From Nomia melanderi (Eukaryota; Arthropoda; Insecta; Hymenoptera; Halictidae), in the NCBI RefSeq assembly GCF_051020985.1, contig NW_027475130.1, positions 13,100,001 to 13,164,000 of the forward strand: a stretch of DNA of 64,000 nucleotides. Direction: 5' to 3'. The position numbers and the translations under genes were made by a program. The notes under the pieces are model-generated. The model was not told where the DNA came from. It worked only from the letters and a program-made list of their open reading frames with translations, and made no database searches. Positions within the stretch are counted from its first letter, which is position 1; every line of letters begins with the position of its first letter. Below, in pieces: positions 49,346 to 63,300 of this stretch.

Positions 49346-51795
49346 TTGATTTATTGCGCTATCTCTAATAGCACCCGAGATATCACCAGATTTATATTGG
49401 ATTTTTCCCTGACCCTGAGTGTCCGACCCCATGTGTCGATGGTTTTCTCGCTCCCTCGTAGTCCGAGGTCGATCCCGCTGCACAGATTCATGCGCCAGGG
49501 CCCCCTGCAGATAATTCACTTTGATTTATTGCTCTATCTGTAATAGCACCCGAGATATCACCAGATTTATATTGGATTTTTCCCTGACCCTGAGTGTCCG
49601 ACCCCATGAGACGGTAGTTTTCTCGGCCCCTGGTGGTCCGAGGTCGTTCCCGCTGCACAGATTCATGCGCCAGGGCCTCCTGCAGACAATGCACTTTGAT
49701 TTATATCGCTATCTCTAATAGCACCCGAGATATCACCAGATATATATTGGATTTTTCCCTGACCCTGACAGTCCGACCCCATGAGACGGTGGTTTTCTCG
49801 GCCCCTGGTGGTCCGAGGTCGATCCCGCTGCACAGATTCATGCGCCAGGGCCTCCTCCAGACAATGCACTTTGATTTATTTCGCTATCTCTAATAGCACC
49901 CGAGATATCACCAGATTTATATAAGATTTTTCCCTGACCCTGAGTGTCCGACCCCATGAGACGGTGGTTTTCTCGGCCCCTGGTAGTCCGAGGTCGTTCC
50001 CGCTGCACAGATTCATGCGCTAGGGCCTCCTGCAGACAATGCACTTTGGGTGATTGCGCTATCTCTAATAGCACCCGAGATATCACCAGATATATATTGG
50101 ATTTTTCCCTGACCCTGACAGTCCGACCCCATGAGACGGTGGTTTTCTCGGCCCCTGGTGGTCCGAGGTCGATCCCGCTGCACAGATTCATGCGCCAGGG
50201 CCTCCTGCAGACAATGCACTTCGAGTTATTTCGCTATCCCTAATAGCACCCGAGATATCACCAGATATGTATTGGGTTTTTCCTTGACCCTGACAGTCCG
50301 GCCGCATGTGTCGATGGTTTTCTCGGCCCCTGGTGGTCCGAGGTCGTTCCCGCTGGCCAGATTCATGCGCCAGGGCCTCCTGCAGATAATTCACTTTGTT
50401 TTATTGCGCTATCTCTAATTGCACCCTAGAAATCACCAGATATATATTGGATTTTTCCCTGTCCCTGAGTGCCCGGCCCCATGAGACGGCGGTTTTCTCG
50501 GCCCCTGGTGGTCCGAGGTCTTTCCCACTGCACAGATTCATGCGCCAGGGCCTCCTGCAGACAATGCACTTTGATTTATTGCGCTATCTCTAATAGCACC
50601 CGAGATATCACCAGATTTATATTGGATTTTTCCCTGACCCTGAGTGTCCGACCCCATGTGTCGATGGTTTTCTCGCTCCCTCGTAGTCCGAGGTCGATCC
50701 CGCTGCACAGATTCATGCGCCAGGGCCCCCTGCAGATAATTCACTTTGATTTATTGCTCTATCTGTAATAGCACCCGAGATATCACCAGATTTATATTGG
50801 ATTTTTCCCTGACCCTGAGTGTCCGACCCCATGAGACGGTAGTTTTCTCGGCCCCTGGTGGTCCGAGGTCGTTCCCGCTGCACAGATTCATGCGCCAGGG
50901 CCTCCTGCAGACAATGCACTTTGATTTATATCGCTATCTCTAATAGCACCCGAGATATCACCAGATATATATTGGATTTTTCCCTGACCCTGACAGTCCG
51001 ACCCCATGAGACGGTGGTTTTCTCGGCCCCTGGTGGTCCGAGGTCGATCCCGCTGCACAGATTCATGCGCCAGGGCCTCCTGCAGACAATGCACTTTGAT
51101 TTATTTCGCTATCTCTAATAGCACCCGAGATATCACGAGATTTATATAAGATTTTTCCCTGACCCTGAGTGTCCGACCCCATGAGACGGTGGTTTTCTCG
51201 GCCCCTGGTAGTCCGAGGTCGTTCCCGCTGCACAGATTCATGCGCTAGGGCCTCCTGCAGACAATGCACTTTGGGTGATTGCGCTATCTCTAATAGCACC
51301 CGAGATATCACCAGATATATATTGGATTTTTCCCTGACCCTGACAGTCCGGCCCCATGAGACGGTGGTTTTCTCGGCCACTGGTGGTCCGAGGTCGTTCC
51401 CGCTGCACAGATTCATGCGCCAGGGCCTCCTGCAGACAATGCACTTCGAGTTATTTCGCTATCCCTAATAGCACCCGAGATATCACCAGATATGTATTGG
51501 GTTTTTCCTTGACCCTGACAGTCCGGCCGCATGTGTCGATGGTTTTCTCGGCCCCTGGTGGTCCGAGGTCGTTCCCGCTGGCCAGATTCATGCGCCAGGG
51601 CCTCCGGCAGATAATTCACTTTGTTTTATTGCGCTATCTCTAATTGCACCCTAGAAATCACCAGATATATATTGGATTTTTCCCTGTCCCTGAGTGCCCG
51701 GCCCCATGAGACGGCGGTTTTCTCGGCCCCTGGTGGTCCGAGGTCTTTCCCACTGCACAGATTCATGCGCCAGGGCCTCCTGCAGACAATGCACT
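49346..51795. repeat. Domain E, second block: two complete 7-monomer HOR copies
   Basis: Copies run 49346-50570 and 50571-51795, 1,225 bp each. The order is: CATGTGTCGATGG with CTCCCTCGTAG; TTGCTCTATCTG with GACGGTAG; TTATATCGC with GACAGTCCGAC; TTTATATAAG with GGTAGTCCG; TTGGGTGATTG; CGAGTTATTTC with GTATTGGGTTT; and TAATTGCACCCTAGAAATC with GACGGCGG and TTTCCCACTG. The two copies differ slightly, for example GGCCACTGG in the fifth monomer of the second copy and CTCCGGCAG at about 51604. Confidence 0.88.
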
Positions 51796-54029
51796 TTGGT
51801 TTATTGCGCTATCTCTCATAGCACCCGAGGTATCACCAGATATATATTGGATTTTTCCTTGACCCAGACATTCCGGCCCCATGTGTTGATGGTTTTCTCG
51901 GTCCCTCGTGGTCCGAGGTCGATCCCGCTGCAAATATTCATGCGCCAAGGCCTCCTACAGACAATGCACTTTCATTTATTGCGCTATCTCTAATAGCACC
52001 CAAGATATCACGAGATATATATTGGATTTTTCCCTGACCCTGAGTGTCCGGCCCCATGAGACGGTCGTTTTCTCGGCCCCTGGTGGTCCGAGGTCGTTCC
52101 CGCTGCACAGATTCATGCGCCAGGGCCTCCTGCAGATAATTCACTTTGTTTTATTGCGCTATCTCTAATAGCACCCGAGATATCACCAGATATATATTGG
52201 ATTTTTCCCTGTCCCTGAGTGCCCGGCCCCATGAGACGGCGGTTTTCTCGGCCCCTGGTGGTCCGAGGTCTTTCCCACTGCACAGATTCATGCGCCAGTG
52301 CCTCCTGCAGACAATGCACTTTGATTTATTTCGCTATCTCTAATTGCACCCGAGATATCACCAGATATATATTGTATTTTTCCCTGACCCTGAGTGCCCG
52401 GCCCCATGTTTCGTTGGTTTTCTCGACCCCTGGTGGTCCGAGGTCGTTCCGGCTGCACATATTCATGCACCAGGGTCTCCTGCAGATAATTCACTTTGGT
52501 TTATTGCGCTATCTCTAATAGCACCCGAGATATCACGATATATATATTGGATTTTCCCCTGACCCTGAGTGTCCGGCCCCATGAGACTGTGGTTTTCTCG
52601 GCCCCTGGTGGTCCGAGGTCGATCCCGCTGCACAGATTCATGCACCAGGTCCTCCTACAGACAATGCACTTTGATTTATTGGGCTATCTGTAATAGCACC
52701 CGAGATATCACCAGATATATATTGGATTTTTCCCTGACCCTGAGTGTCCGGCCCCATGAGACTGTGGTTTTTTCGGCCCCTGGTGGTCCGAGGTCGTTCC
52801 CGCTGCACAGATTCATGCGCCAGGGCATCCTACAGGCAATGCACTTTGATTTATTGCGCTATCTGTAATAGCACCCGAGATATCACCAGATATATAATGG
52901 ATTTTTCCCTGACCCTGAGTGTCCGGCCCCATGAGACGGTGGTTTTCTCGGCCCCTGGTGGTCCGAGGTCGTTCCCGCTGCACAGATGCATGCGCCAGTG
53001 CCTCCTGCAGATAATTCTCTTTGGTTTATTGCGCCATCTCTAATAGCACCCGATATATCACCAGATATATATTGGATTTTTCCTTGCCCCAGACAGTCCG
53101 GCCCCATGTGTCGATGGTTTTCTCGGTCCCTCGTGGTCCGAGGTCGATCCCGTTGCACATATTCATGCGCCAAGGCCTCCTTCAGACAATGCACTTTCAT
53201 TTATTGCGCTATCTCTAATAGCACCCGAGATATCACGAGATATATATTGGATTTTTCCCTGACCCTGAGTGTCCGGCCCCATGAGACTGTGGATTTCTCG
53301 GCCCCTGGTGGTCCGAGGTCGTTCCCGCTGGCCAGATTCATGCGCCAGGGCCTCCTGCAGATAATTCACTTTGTTTTATTGAGCTATCTCTAATAGCACC
53401 CTAGATATCGCCAGATATATATTGGATTTTTCCCTGTCCCTGAGTGCCCGGCCCCATGAGACGGCGGTTTTCTCGGCCCCTGGTGGTCCGAGGTCTTTCC
53501 CACTGCACAGATTCATGCGCCAGGGCCTCCTGCAGACAATGCACTTTGATTTATTTCGCTATCTCTAATTGCACCCGAGATATCACCAGATATATATTGG
53601 ATTTTTCCCTGACCCTGAGTGTCCGGCCCCATGAGAAGGTGGTTTTCTCGGCCCCTGGTGGTCCGAGGTCGTTCCCGCTGCACAGATTCATGCGCCAGGG
53701 CCTCCTGCAGATAATTCAGTTTCGTTTATTGCGCTATCTCTAATAGCACCCGAGATATCACCAGATATATATTGGATTTTCCCCCGACCCTGAGTGTCCG
53801 GCCCCATGAGACTGTGGTTTTCTCGGCCCCTGGTGGTCCGAGGTCGTGCCCGCTGCACAGATTCATGCGCCAGGGCCTCCTACAGACAATGCACTTTGAT
53901 TTATTGCGCTGTCTCTAATAGCACCCGAGATATCACCAGATATATATTGGATTTTTCCCTGACCCTGAGTGTCCGGCCCCATGAGACGGTGGTTGTCTCG
54001 GCCCCTGGTGGTCCGAGGTCGTTCCCGCT
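50339..54029. repeat. Segmental duplication, left member (3,691 bp)
   Basis: It corresponds base for base to 60310-64000 with a fixed offset of 9,971 bp. It contains the end of one HOR E copy, a full HOR E copy and domain G. Reading both members, I found two substitutions only: C at 51058 against A at 61029, and A at 51361 against C at 61332. The right end of the duplication is not visible because the window ends. Confidence 0.9.
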
Positions 54030-54070
54030 GCACAGATTCATGCGCCAGGGCCTCCTGCAGATAGTTCACT
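51796..54070. repeat. Domain G, mixed monomers right of HOR E
   Basis: Thirteen monomers including CTCATAGCACCCGAGG (about 51816), CACGAGATATATATTGG (about 52010 and 53235) and several CATGTGTCGATGG or TGTTGATGG blocks. The stretch up to 54029 is repeated almost exactly at 61767-64000. Confidence 0.78.
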
Positions 54071-57000
54071 TTGGTTTATTGCGCCATCTCTAATAGCACC
54101 CGAGATATCACCATACCTATATTGGATTTTCCCCTGACCCTGAGTGTCCGGCCCCATGAGACTGTGGTTCTCTCGGCCTCTGGTGGTCCGAGGTCGCTCC
54201 CGCTGCACAGATTCATGCGCCAGGGCCTCCTGCAGATAATCCACTTTGGTTTATTGCGCTATCTCTAATAGCACCCGAGATATCACCAGATATATATTGG
54301 ATTTTTCCCTGACCCTGAGTGTCCGGCCGCCGAAGACTGTGGTTTTCTCGGCCCCTGGTGGTCCGAGGTCGTTCCCGCTGCGCAGATTCATGCACCAGGG
54401 CCTCCTACAGACAATGCACTTTGAGTTATTGCGCTATTTGTAATAGCACCCGAGATATCACCAGATATATATTGGATTTTTCCCTGACCCTGAGTGTCCG
54501 GCCCCATGAGACGCTGGTTTTCTCGGCCCCTGGTGGTCCGAGGTCGTTCCCGCTGCACAGATTCATGCGCCACGGCCTCCTACAGACAATGCACTTTGAT
54601 TTATTGCGCTGTCTCTAATAGCACCCGAGATATCACCAGATATATATTGGATTGTTCCCTGACCCTGAGTGTCCGGCCCCATGAGACGGTGGTATTCTCG
54701 GCCCCTGGTGGTCCGAGGTCGTTCCCGCTGCACAGATTTATGCGCCAGGGCCTCCTGCAGATAATTCACTTTGGTTTATTGCGCTATCTCTAATAGCACC
54801 CGAGATATCACCAGATATATATTGGATTTTCCCCTGACCCTGAGTGTCCGGCCCCATGAGACGGTGGTTTTCTCGGCCGCTGGTGGTCGGAGGTCGTTCC
54901 CGCTGCACACATTCATGCGCCAGGGCCTCCTGCAGTTAATTCACTTTGGTTTATTGCGCTAGCTCTAATAGCACCCGAGATATCACCAGATATATATTGG
55001 ATTTTCCCCTGACCCTGAGTGTCCGGCCCCATGAGACTGTGGTTTTCTCGGCCATGGTGGTCCGAGGTCGTTCCCGCTGCACAGATTCATGCGCCAGGGC
55101 CTCCTACAGACAATGCACTTTGATTTATTGCGCTGTCTCTAATAGCACCCGAGATATCACCAGATATATATTGGATTTTTCCCTGACCCTGAGTGTCCGG
55201 CCCCATGAGACGGTGGTTTTCTCGGCCCCTGGTGGTCCGAGGTCGTTCCCGCTGCACAGATTTATGCGCCAGGGCCTCCTGCAGATAATTCACTTTGGTT
55301 TATTGCGCTACCTCTAATAGCACCCGAGATATCACCAGATATATATTGGATTTTCCCCTGACCCTGTGTGTCCGGCCCCATGAGACTGTGGTTCTCTCGG
55401 CCCCTGGTGGCCCGAGGTCGCTCCCGCTGCACAGATTCATGCGCCAGGGCCTCCTGCAGATAATTCACTTTGGTTTATTGCGCCATCTCTGATAGCACCC
55501 GAGATATCACCATATCTACATTGGATTTTCCCCTGACCCTGAGTGTCCGGCCCCATGAGACTGTGGTTCTCTCGGCCCCTGGTGGTCCGAGGTCGCTCCC
55601 GCTGCACAGATTCATGCGCCAGGGCCTCCTGCAGATAATTCACTTTGGTTTATTGCGCTATCTCTAATAGCACCCGAGATATAACCAGATATATATTGGA
55701 TTTTCCCCTGGCCCTGAGTGTCCGGCCCCATGAGACTGTGGTTTTCTCGGCCCCTGGTGGTCCGAGGTCGATCCCGCTGCACAGATGCATGCGCCAGGGC
55801 CTCCTGCAGATAATTCACTTTGGTTTATTGCGCTATCTCTAATAGCACCCGAGATATCACCAGATATATATTGGATTTTCCCCTGACCCTGTGTGTCCGG
55901 CCCCATGAGACTGTGGTTCTCTCGGCCCCTGGTGGTCCGAGGTCGTTCCCGCTGCACAGATTCATGCGCCAGGGCCTCCTGGAGATAATTCACTTTGGTT
56001 TATTGCGCCATCTCTAATAGCACCCGAGATATCACCATATCTATATTGGATTTTCCCCTGACCCTGAGTGTCCGGCCCCATGAGACTGTGGTTTTCTCGG
56101 CCATGGTGTTCCGAGGTCGTTCCCGCTGCACAGATTCATGCGCCAGGGCCTCCTACAGACAATGCACTTTGATTTATTGCGCTGTCTCTAATAGCACCCG
56201 AGATATCACCAGATATATATTGGATTTTTCCCTGACCCTGAGTGTCCGGCCCCATGAGACGGTGGTTTTCTCGGCCCCTGGTGGTCCGAGGTCGTTCCCG
56301 CTGCACACATTTATGCGCCAGGGCCTCCTGCAGATAATTCACTTTGGTTTATTGCGCTATCTCTAATAGCACCCGAGATATAACCAGATATATATTGGAT
56401 TTTCCCCCGACCCTGACTGTCCGGCCCCATGAGACTGTGGATTTCTCGGCCCCTGGTGGTCCGAGGTCGTTCCCGCTGGCCAGATTCATGCGCCAGGGCC
56501 TCCTGCAGATAATTCACTTTGTTTTATTGCGCTATCTCTAATAGCACCCGAGATATCACCAGATATATATTGGATTTTCCCCTGACCCTGTGTGTCCGGC
56601 CCCATGAGACTGTGGTTCTCTCGGCCCCTGGTGGTCCGAGGTCGCTCCCGCTGCACAGATTCATGCGCCAGGGCCTCCTGCAGATAATTCACTTTGGTTT
56701 ATTGCGCCATCTCTGATAGCACCCGAGATATCACCATATCTATATTGGATTTTCCCCTGACCCTGAGTGTCCGGCCCCATGAGACTGTGGTTCTCTCGGC
56801 CCCTGGTGGTCCGAGGTCGCTCCCGCTGCACAGATTCATGCGCCAGGGCCTCCTGCAGATAATTCACTTTGGTTTATTGCGCTATCTCTAATAGCACCCG
56901 AGATATCACCAGATATATATTGGATTTTCCCCTGACCCTGTGTGTCCGGCCCCATGAGACTGTGGTTCTCTCGGCCCCTGGTGGTCCGAGGTTGTTCCCG

Positions 57001-58616
57001 CTGCACAGATTCATGCGCCAGGGCCTCCTGGAGATAATTCACTTTGGTTTATTGCGCCATCTCTAATAGCACCAGAGATATCACCATATCTGTATTGGAT
57101 TTTCCCCTGACCCTGAGTGTCCGGCCCCATGAGACGGTGGTTTTCTCGGCCGCTGGTGGTCGGAGGTCGTTCCCGCTGCACACATTCATGCGCCAGGGCC
57201 TCCTGCAGTTAATTCACTTTGGTTTATTGCGCTAGCTCTAATAGCACCCGAGATATCACCAGATATATATTGGATTTTTCCCTGACCCTGACAGTACGGC
57301 CCCATGAGACGGTCGTTTTCTCGGCCCCTGGTGGTCCGAGGTCGATCCCGCTGCACACATTCATGCGCCAGGGCCTCCTGCAGACAATGCACTTTGATTT
57401 ATTTCGCTATCTCTAATTGCACCCGAGATATCACCAGATATATATTGGATTTTTCCCTGACCCTGAGTGTCCGGCCCCATGAGACGGTGGTTTTCTCGGC
57501 CCCTGGTGGTCCGAGGTCGTTCCCGCTGCACAGATGCATGCGCCAGGGCCTCCTGCAGATAATTCACTTTGGTTTATTGCGCTATCTCTAATAGCACCCG
57601 AGATATCACCAGATATATATTGGATTTTCCCCTGACCCTGTGTGTCCGGCCCCATGAGACTGTGGTTCTCTCGGCCCCTGGTTGTCCGAGGTCGTTCCCG
57701 CTGCACAGATTCATGCGCCAGGGCCTCCTGCAGATAATTCACTTTGGTTTATTGCGCCATCTCTAATAGCACCCGAGATATCACCATATCTATATTGGAT
57801 TTTCCCCTGACCCTGAGTGTCCGGCCCCATGAGACTGTGGTTTTCTCGGCCATGGTGGTCCGAGGTCGTTCCCGCTGCACAGATTCATGCGCCAGGGCCT
57901 CCTACAGACAATGCACTTTGATTTATTGCGCTGTCTCTAATAGCACCCGAGATATCACCAGATATATATTGGATTTTTCCCTGACCCTGAGTGTCCGGCC
58001 CCATGAGACGGTGGTTTTCTCGGCCCCTGGTGGTCCGAGGTCGTTCCCGCTGCACAGATTTATGCGCCAGGGCCTCCTGCAGATAATTCACTTTGGTTTA
58101 TTGCGCTATCTCTAATAGCACCCGAGATATAACAAGATATATATTGGATTTTCCCCCGACCCTGACTGTCCGGCCCCATGAGACTGTGGATTTCTCGGCC
58201 CCTGGTGGTCCGAGGTCGTTCCCGCTGGCCAGATTCATGCGCCAGGGCCTCCTGCAGATAATTCACTTTGTTTTATTGCGCTATCTCTAATAGCACCCGA
58301 GATATCACCAGATATATATTGGATTTTCCCCTGACCCTGTGTGTCTGGCCCCATGAGACTGTGGTTCTCTCGGCCCCTGGTGGTCCGAGGTCGCTCCCGC
58401 TGCACAGATTCATGCGCTAGGGCCTCCTGCAGATAATTCACTTTGGTTTATTGCGCCATCTCTGATAGCACCCGAGATATCACCATATCTATATTGGATT
58501 TTCCCCTGAGCCTGAGTGTCCGGCCCCATGAACTGTGGTTCTCTCGGCCCCTGGTGGTCCGAGGTCGCTCCCGCTGCACAGATTCATGCGCCAGGGCCTC
58601 CTGCAGATAATTCACT
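54071..58616. repeat. Domain F, second part, with 6- and 10-monomer periodicity
   Basis: A one-base-shorter monomer with CGGCCATGG in place of CGGCCCCTGG starts at 54946, 55995 and 57744, giving intervals of 1,049 and 1,749 bp. Each is followed by a GCGCTGTCTC monomer. CACCATATCTATATTGG-type monomers (EcoRV hexamer kept, dyad changed) are near 55508, 56033, 56733, 57083, 57782 and 58481, with a relative CATACCTATATTGG at about 54112. CTGTGTGTCCGG monomers alternate with them. Similarity to the consensus is high and indels are few. Confidence 0.8.
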
Positions 58617-60309
58617 TTGGTTTATTGCGCTATCTCTAATAGCACCCGAGATATAACCAGATATATATTGGATTTTCCCCTGGCCCTGAGTGTCCGGCCC
58701 CATGAGACTGTGGTTTTCTCAGCCCCTGGTGGTCCGAGGTCGATCCCGCTGCACAGATTCATGCACCAGGTCCTCCTACAGACAATGCACTTTGATTTAT
58801 TGGGCTATCTGTAATAGCACCCGAGATATCACAAGATATATATTGGATTTTTCCCTGACCCTGAGTGTCCGGCCCCATGAGACTGTGGTTTTCTCGGCCC
58901 CTGGTGGTCCGAGGTCGTTCCCGCTGCACAGATTCATGCGCCAGGGCATCCTACAGACAATGCACTTTGATTTATTGCGCTATCTCTAATAGCACCCGAG
59001 ATATCACCAGATATATAATGGATTTTTCCCTGACCCTGAGTGTCCGGCCCCATGAGCCGGTGGTTTTCTCGGCCCCTGGTGGTCCGAGGACGTTCCCGCT
59101 GCACAGATTTATGCGCCAGGGCCTCCTGCAGATAATTCACTTTGGTTTATTGCGCTAGCTCTAATAGCAACCGAGATATCACCAGATATATATTGGATTT
59201 TTCCCTGACCCTGACAGTACGGCCCCATGAGACGGTGGTTTTCTCGGCCCCTGGTGGTCCGAGGTCGATCCCGCTGCACACATTCATGCGCCTCGGCCTC
59301 ATGCAGACAATGCACTTTGGTTTATTGCGCTATCTCTCATAGCACCCGAGGTATCACCAGATATATATTGGATTTTTCCCTGACCCTGAGTGTCCGGCCA
59401 CATGTGACGGTAGTTTTCTCGGCCCCTGGTGGTTCGAGGTCGTTCCCGCTGCACAGATTCATGCGCCAGGGCCTCCTACAGACAATGCACTTTGATGTAT
59501 TGCGCTATCTCTAATAGCACCCGAGATATCACCAGATATATATTGGATTTTTCCTTGACCCTGACAGTCCGGCCCCATGTGTCGCTGTTTTTCTCGGTCC
59601 CTCGTGGTCCGAGGTCGATCCCGCTGCACAGATTCATGCGCCAGGTTCTGCTACAGACAATGCACTTTGACTTATTGCGCTATATCTAATAGCACCCGAG
59701 ATATCACCAGATATATATTGGAGTTTTCCCTGACCCTGACAGTCCGGCCCCATGTGTCGATGGTTTTCTCGATCCTTCGTGGTCCGAGGTCGATCCCGCT
59801 GAACAGATTCATGCGCCAGGGCCTCCTGCAGATAATTCACTTTGTTTTATTGCGCTATCTCTAATAGCACCCTAGATATCACCAGATATATATTGGATTT
59901 TTCCCTGTCCCTGAGTGCCCGGCCCCATGGGACGGCGGTTTTCTCGGCCCCTGGTGGTCCGAGGTCTTTCCCACTGCACAGATTCATGCGCCAGGGCCTC
60001 CTGCAGACAATGCACTTTGATTTATTTCGCTATCTCTAATTGCACCCGAGATATCACCAGATATATATTGGATTTTTCCCTGACCCTGAGTGTCCGGCCC
60101 CATGAGAAGGTGGTTTTCTCGGCCCCTGGTGGTCCGAGGTCGTTCCCGCTGCACAGATTCATGCGCCAGGGCCTCCAGCAGATAATTCTCTTTGGATTAT
60201 TGCGCTATCTCCAATAGCACCCGAGATATCACCAGATATATATTGGATTTTCCACTGACCCTGAGAGTCCGACCCAATGAGACGGTGATTTTCTCAGCCC
60301 CTGGTGGTG
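58617..60309. repeat. Domain G, second part, up to the duplication junction
   Basis: About ten monomers. Those at 58617-59141 resemble 47946-48470 and 52496-53020 (CTGGCCCTGAG, TTGGGCTATC, TATAATGGATTT). Two successive monomers carry the TGTCGCTG or TGTCGATGG block (about 59578, 59756). The last monomer (60192) has GAGAGTCC, CCCAATGAG and GGTGGTGCGAGG like the one near 47446, and joins the duplicated segment at about 60310. Confidence 0.76.
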
Positions 60310-63300
60310 CGAGGTCGTTCCCGCTGGCCAGATTCATGCGCCAGGGCCTCCTGCAGATAATTCACTTTGTTTTATTGCGCTATCTCTAATTGCACCCTAG
60401 AAATCACCAGATATATATTGGATTTTTCCCTGTCCCTGAGTGCCCGGCCCCATGAGACGGCGGTTTTCTCGGCCCCTGGTGGTCCGAGGTCTTTCCCACT
60501 GCACAGATTCATGCGCCAGGGCCTCCTGCAGACAATGCACTTTGATTTATTGCGCTATCTCTAATAGCACCCGAGATATCACCAGATTTATATTGGATTT
60601 TTCCCTGACCCTGAGTGTCCGACCCCATGTGTCGATGGTTTTCTCGCTCCCTCGTAGTCCGAGGTCGATCCCGCTGCACAGATTCATGCGCCAGGGCCCC
60701 CTGCAGATAATTCACTTTGATTTATTGCTCTATCTGTAATAGCACCCGAGATATCACCAGATTTATATTGGATTTTTCCCTGACCCTGAGTGTCCGACCC
60801 CATGAGACGGTAGTTTTCTCGGCCCCTGGTGGTCCGAGGTCGTTCCCGCTGCACAGATTCATGCGCCAGGGCCTCCTGCAGACAATGCACTTTGATTTAT
60901 ATCGCTATCTCTAATAGCACCCGAGATATCACCAGATATATATTGGATTTTTCCCTGACCCTGACAGTCCGACCCCATGAGACGGTGGTTTTCTCGGCCC
61001 CTGGTGGTCCGAGGTCGATCCCGCTGCAAAGATTCATGCGCCAGGGCCTCCTGCAGACAATGCACTTTGATTTATTTCGCTATCTCTAATAGCACCCGAG
61101 ATATCACGAGATTTATATAAGATTTTTCCCTGACCCTGAGTGTCCGACCCCATGAGACGGTGGTTTTCTCGGCCCCTGGTAGTCCGAGGTCGTTCCCGCT
61201 GCACAGATTCATGCGCTAGGGCCTCCTGCAGACAATGCACTTTGGGTGATTGCGCTATCTCTAATAGCACCCGAGATATCACCAGATATATATTGGATTT
61301 TTCCCTGACCCTGACAGTCCGGCCCCATGAGCCGGTGGTTTTCTCGGCCACTGGTGGTCCGAGGTCGTTCCCGCTGCACAGATTCATGCGCCAGGGCCTC
61401 CTGCAGACAATGCACTTCGAGTTATTTCGCTATCCCTAATAGCACCCGAGATATCACCAGATATGTATTGGGTTTTTCCTTGACCCTGACAGTCCGGCCG
61501 CATGTGTCGATGGTTTTCTCGGCCCCTGGTGGTCCGAGGTCGTTCCCGCTGGCCAGATTCATGCGCCAGGGCCTCCGGCAGATAATTCACTTTGTTTTAT
61601 TGCGCTATCTCTAATTGCACCCTAGAAATCACCAGATATATATTGGATTTTTCCCTGTCCCTGAGTGCCCGGCCCCATGAGACGGCGGTTTTCTCGGCCC
61701 CTGGTGGTCCGAGGTCTTTCCCACTGCACAGATTCATGCGCCAGGGCCTCCTGCAGACAATGCACTTTGGTTTATTGCGCTATCTCTCATAGCACCCGAG
61801 GTATCACCAGATATATATTGGATTTTTCCTTGACCCAGACATTCCGGCCCCATGTGTTGATGGTTTTCTCGGTCCCTCGTGGTCCGAGGTCGATCCCGCT
61901 GCAAATATTCATGCGCCAAGGCCTCCTACAGACAATGCACTTTCATTTATTGCGCTATCTCTAATAGCACCCAAGATATCACGAGATATATATTGGATTT
62001 TTCCCTGACCCTGAGTGTCCGGCCCCATGAGACGGTCGTTTTCTCGGCCCCTGGTGGTCCGAGGTCGTTCCCGCTGCACAGATTCATGCGCCAGGGCCTC
62101 CTGCAGATAATTCACTTTGTTTTATTGCGCTATCTCTAATAGCACCCGAGATATCACCAGATATATATTGGATTTTTCCCTGTCCCTGAGTGCCCGGCCC
62201 CATGAGACGGCGGTTTTCTCGGCCCCTGGTGGTCCGAGGTCTTTCCCACTGCACAGATTCATGCGCCAGTGCCTCCTGCAGACAATGCACTTTGATTTAT
62301 TTCGCTATCTCTAATTGCACCCGAGATATCACCAGATATATATTGTATTTTTCCCTGACCCTGAGTGCCCGGCCCCATGTTTCGTTGGTTTTCTCGACCC
62401 CTGGTGGTCCGAGGTCGTTCCGGCTGCACATATTCATGCACCAGGGTCTCCTGCAGATAATTCACTTTGGTTTATTGCGCTATCTCTAATAGCACCCGAG
62501 ATATCACGATATATATATTGGATTTTCCCCTGACCCTGAGTGTCCGGCCCCATGAGACTGTGGTTTTCTCGGCCCCTGGTGGTCCGAGGTCGATCCCGCT
62601 GCACAGATTCATGCACCAGGTCCTCCTACAGACAATGCACTTTGATTTATTGGGCTATCTGTAATAGCACCCGAGATATCACCAGATATATATTGGATTT
62701 TTCCCTGACCCTGAGTGTCCGGCCCCATGAGACTGTGGTTTTTTCGGCCCCTGGTGGTCCGAGGTCGTTCCCGCTGCACAGATTCATGCGCCAGGGCATC
62801 CTACAGGCAATGCACTTTGATTTATTGCGCTATCTGTAATAGCACCCGAGATATCACCAGATATATAATGGATTTTTCCCTGACCCTGAGTGTCCGGCCC
62901 CATGAGACGGTGGTTTTCTCGGCCCCTGGTGGTCCGAGGTCGTTCCCGCTGCACAGATGCATGCGCCAGTGCCTCCTGCAGATAATTCTCTTTGGTTTAT
63001 TGCGCCATCTCTAATAGCACCCGATATATCACCAGATATATATTGGATTTTTCCTTGCCCCAGACAGTCCGGCCCCATGTGTCGATGGTTTTCTCGGTCC
63101 CTCGTGGTCCGAGGTCGATCCCGTTGCACATATTCATGCGCCAAGGCCTCCTTCAGACAATGCACTTTCATTTATTGCGCTATCTCTAATAGCACCCGAG
63201 ATATCACGAGATATATATTGGATTTTTCCCTGACCCTGAGTGTCCGGCCCCATGAGACTGTGGATTTCTCGGCCCCTGGTGGTCCGAGGTCGTTCCCGCT

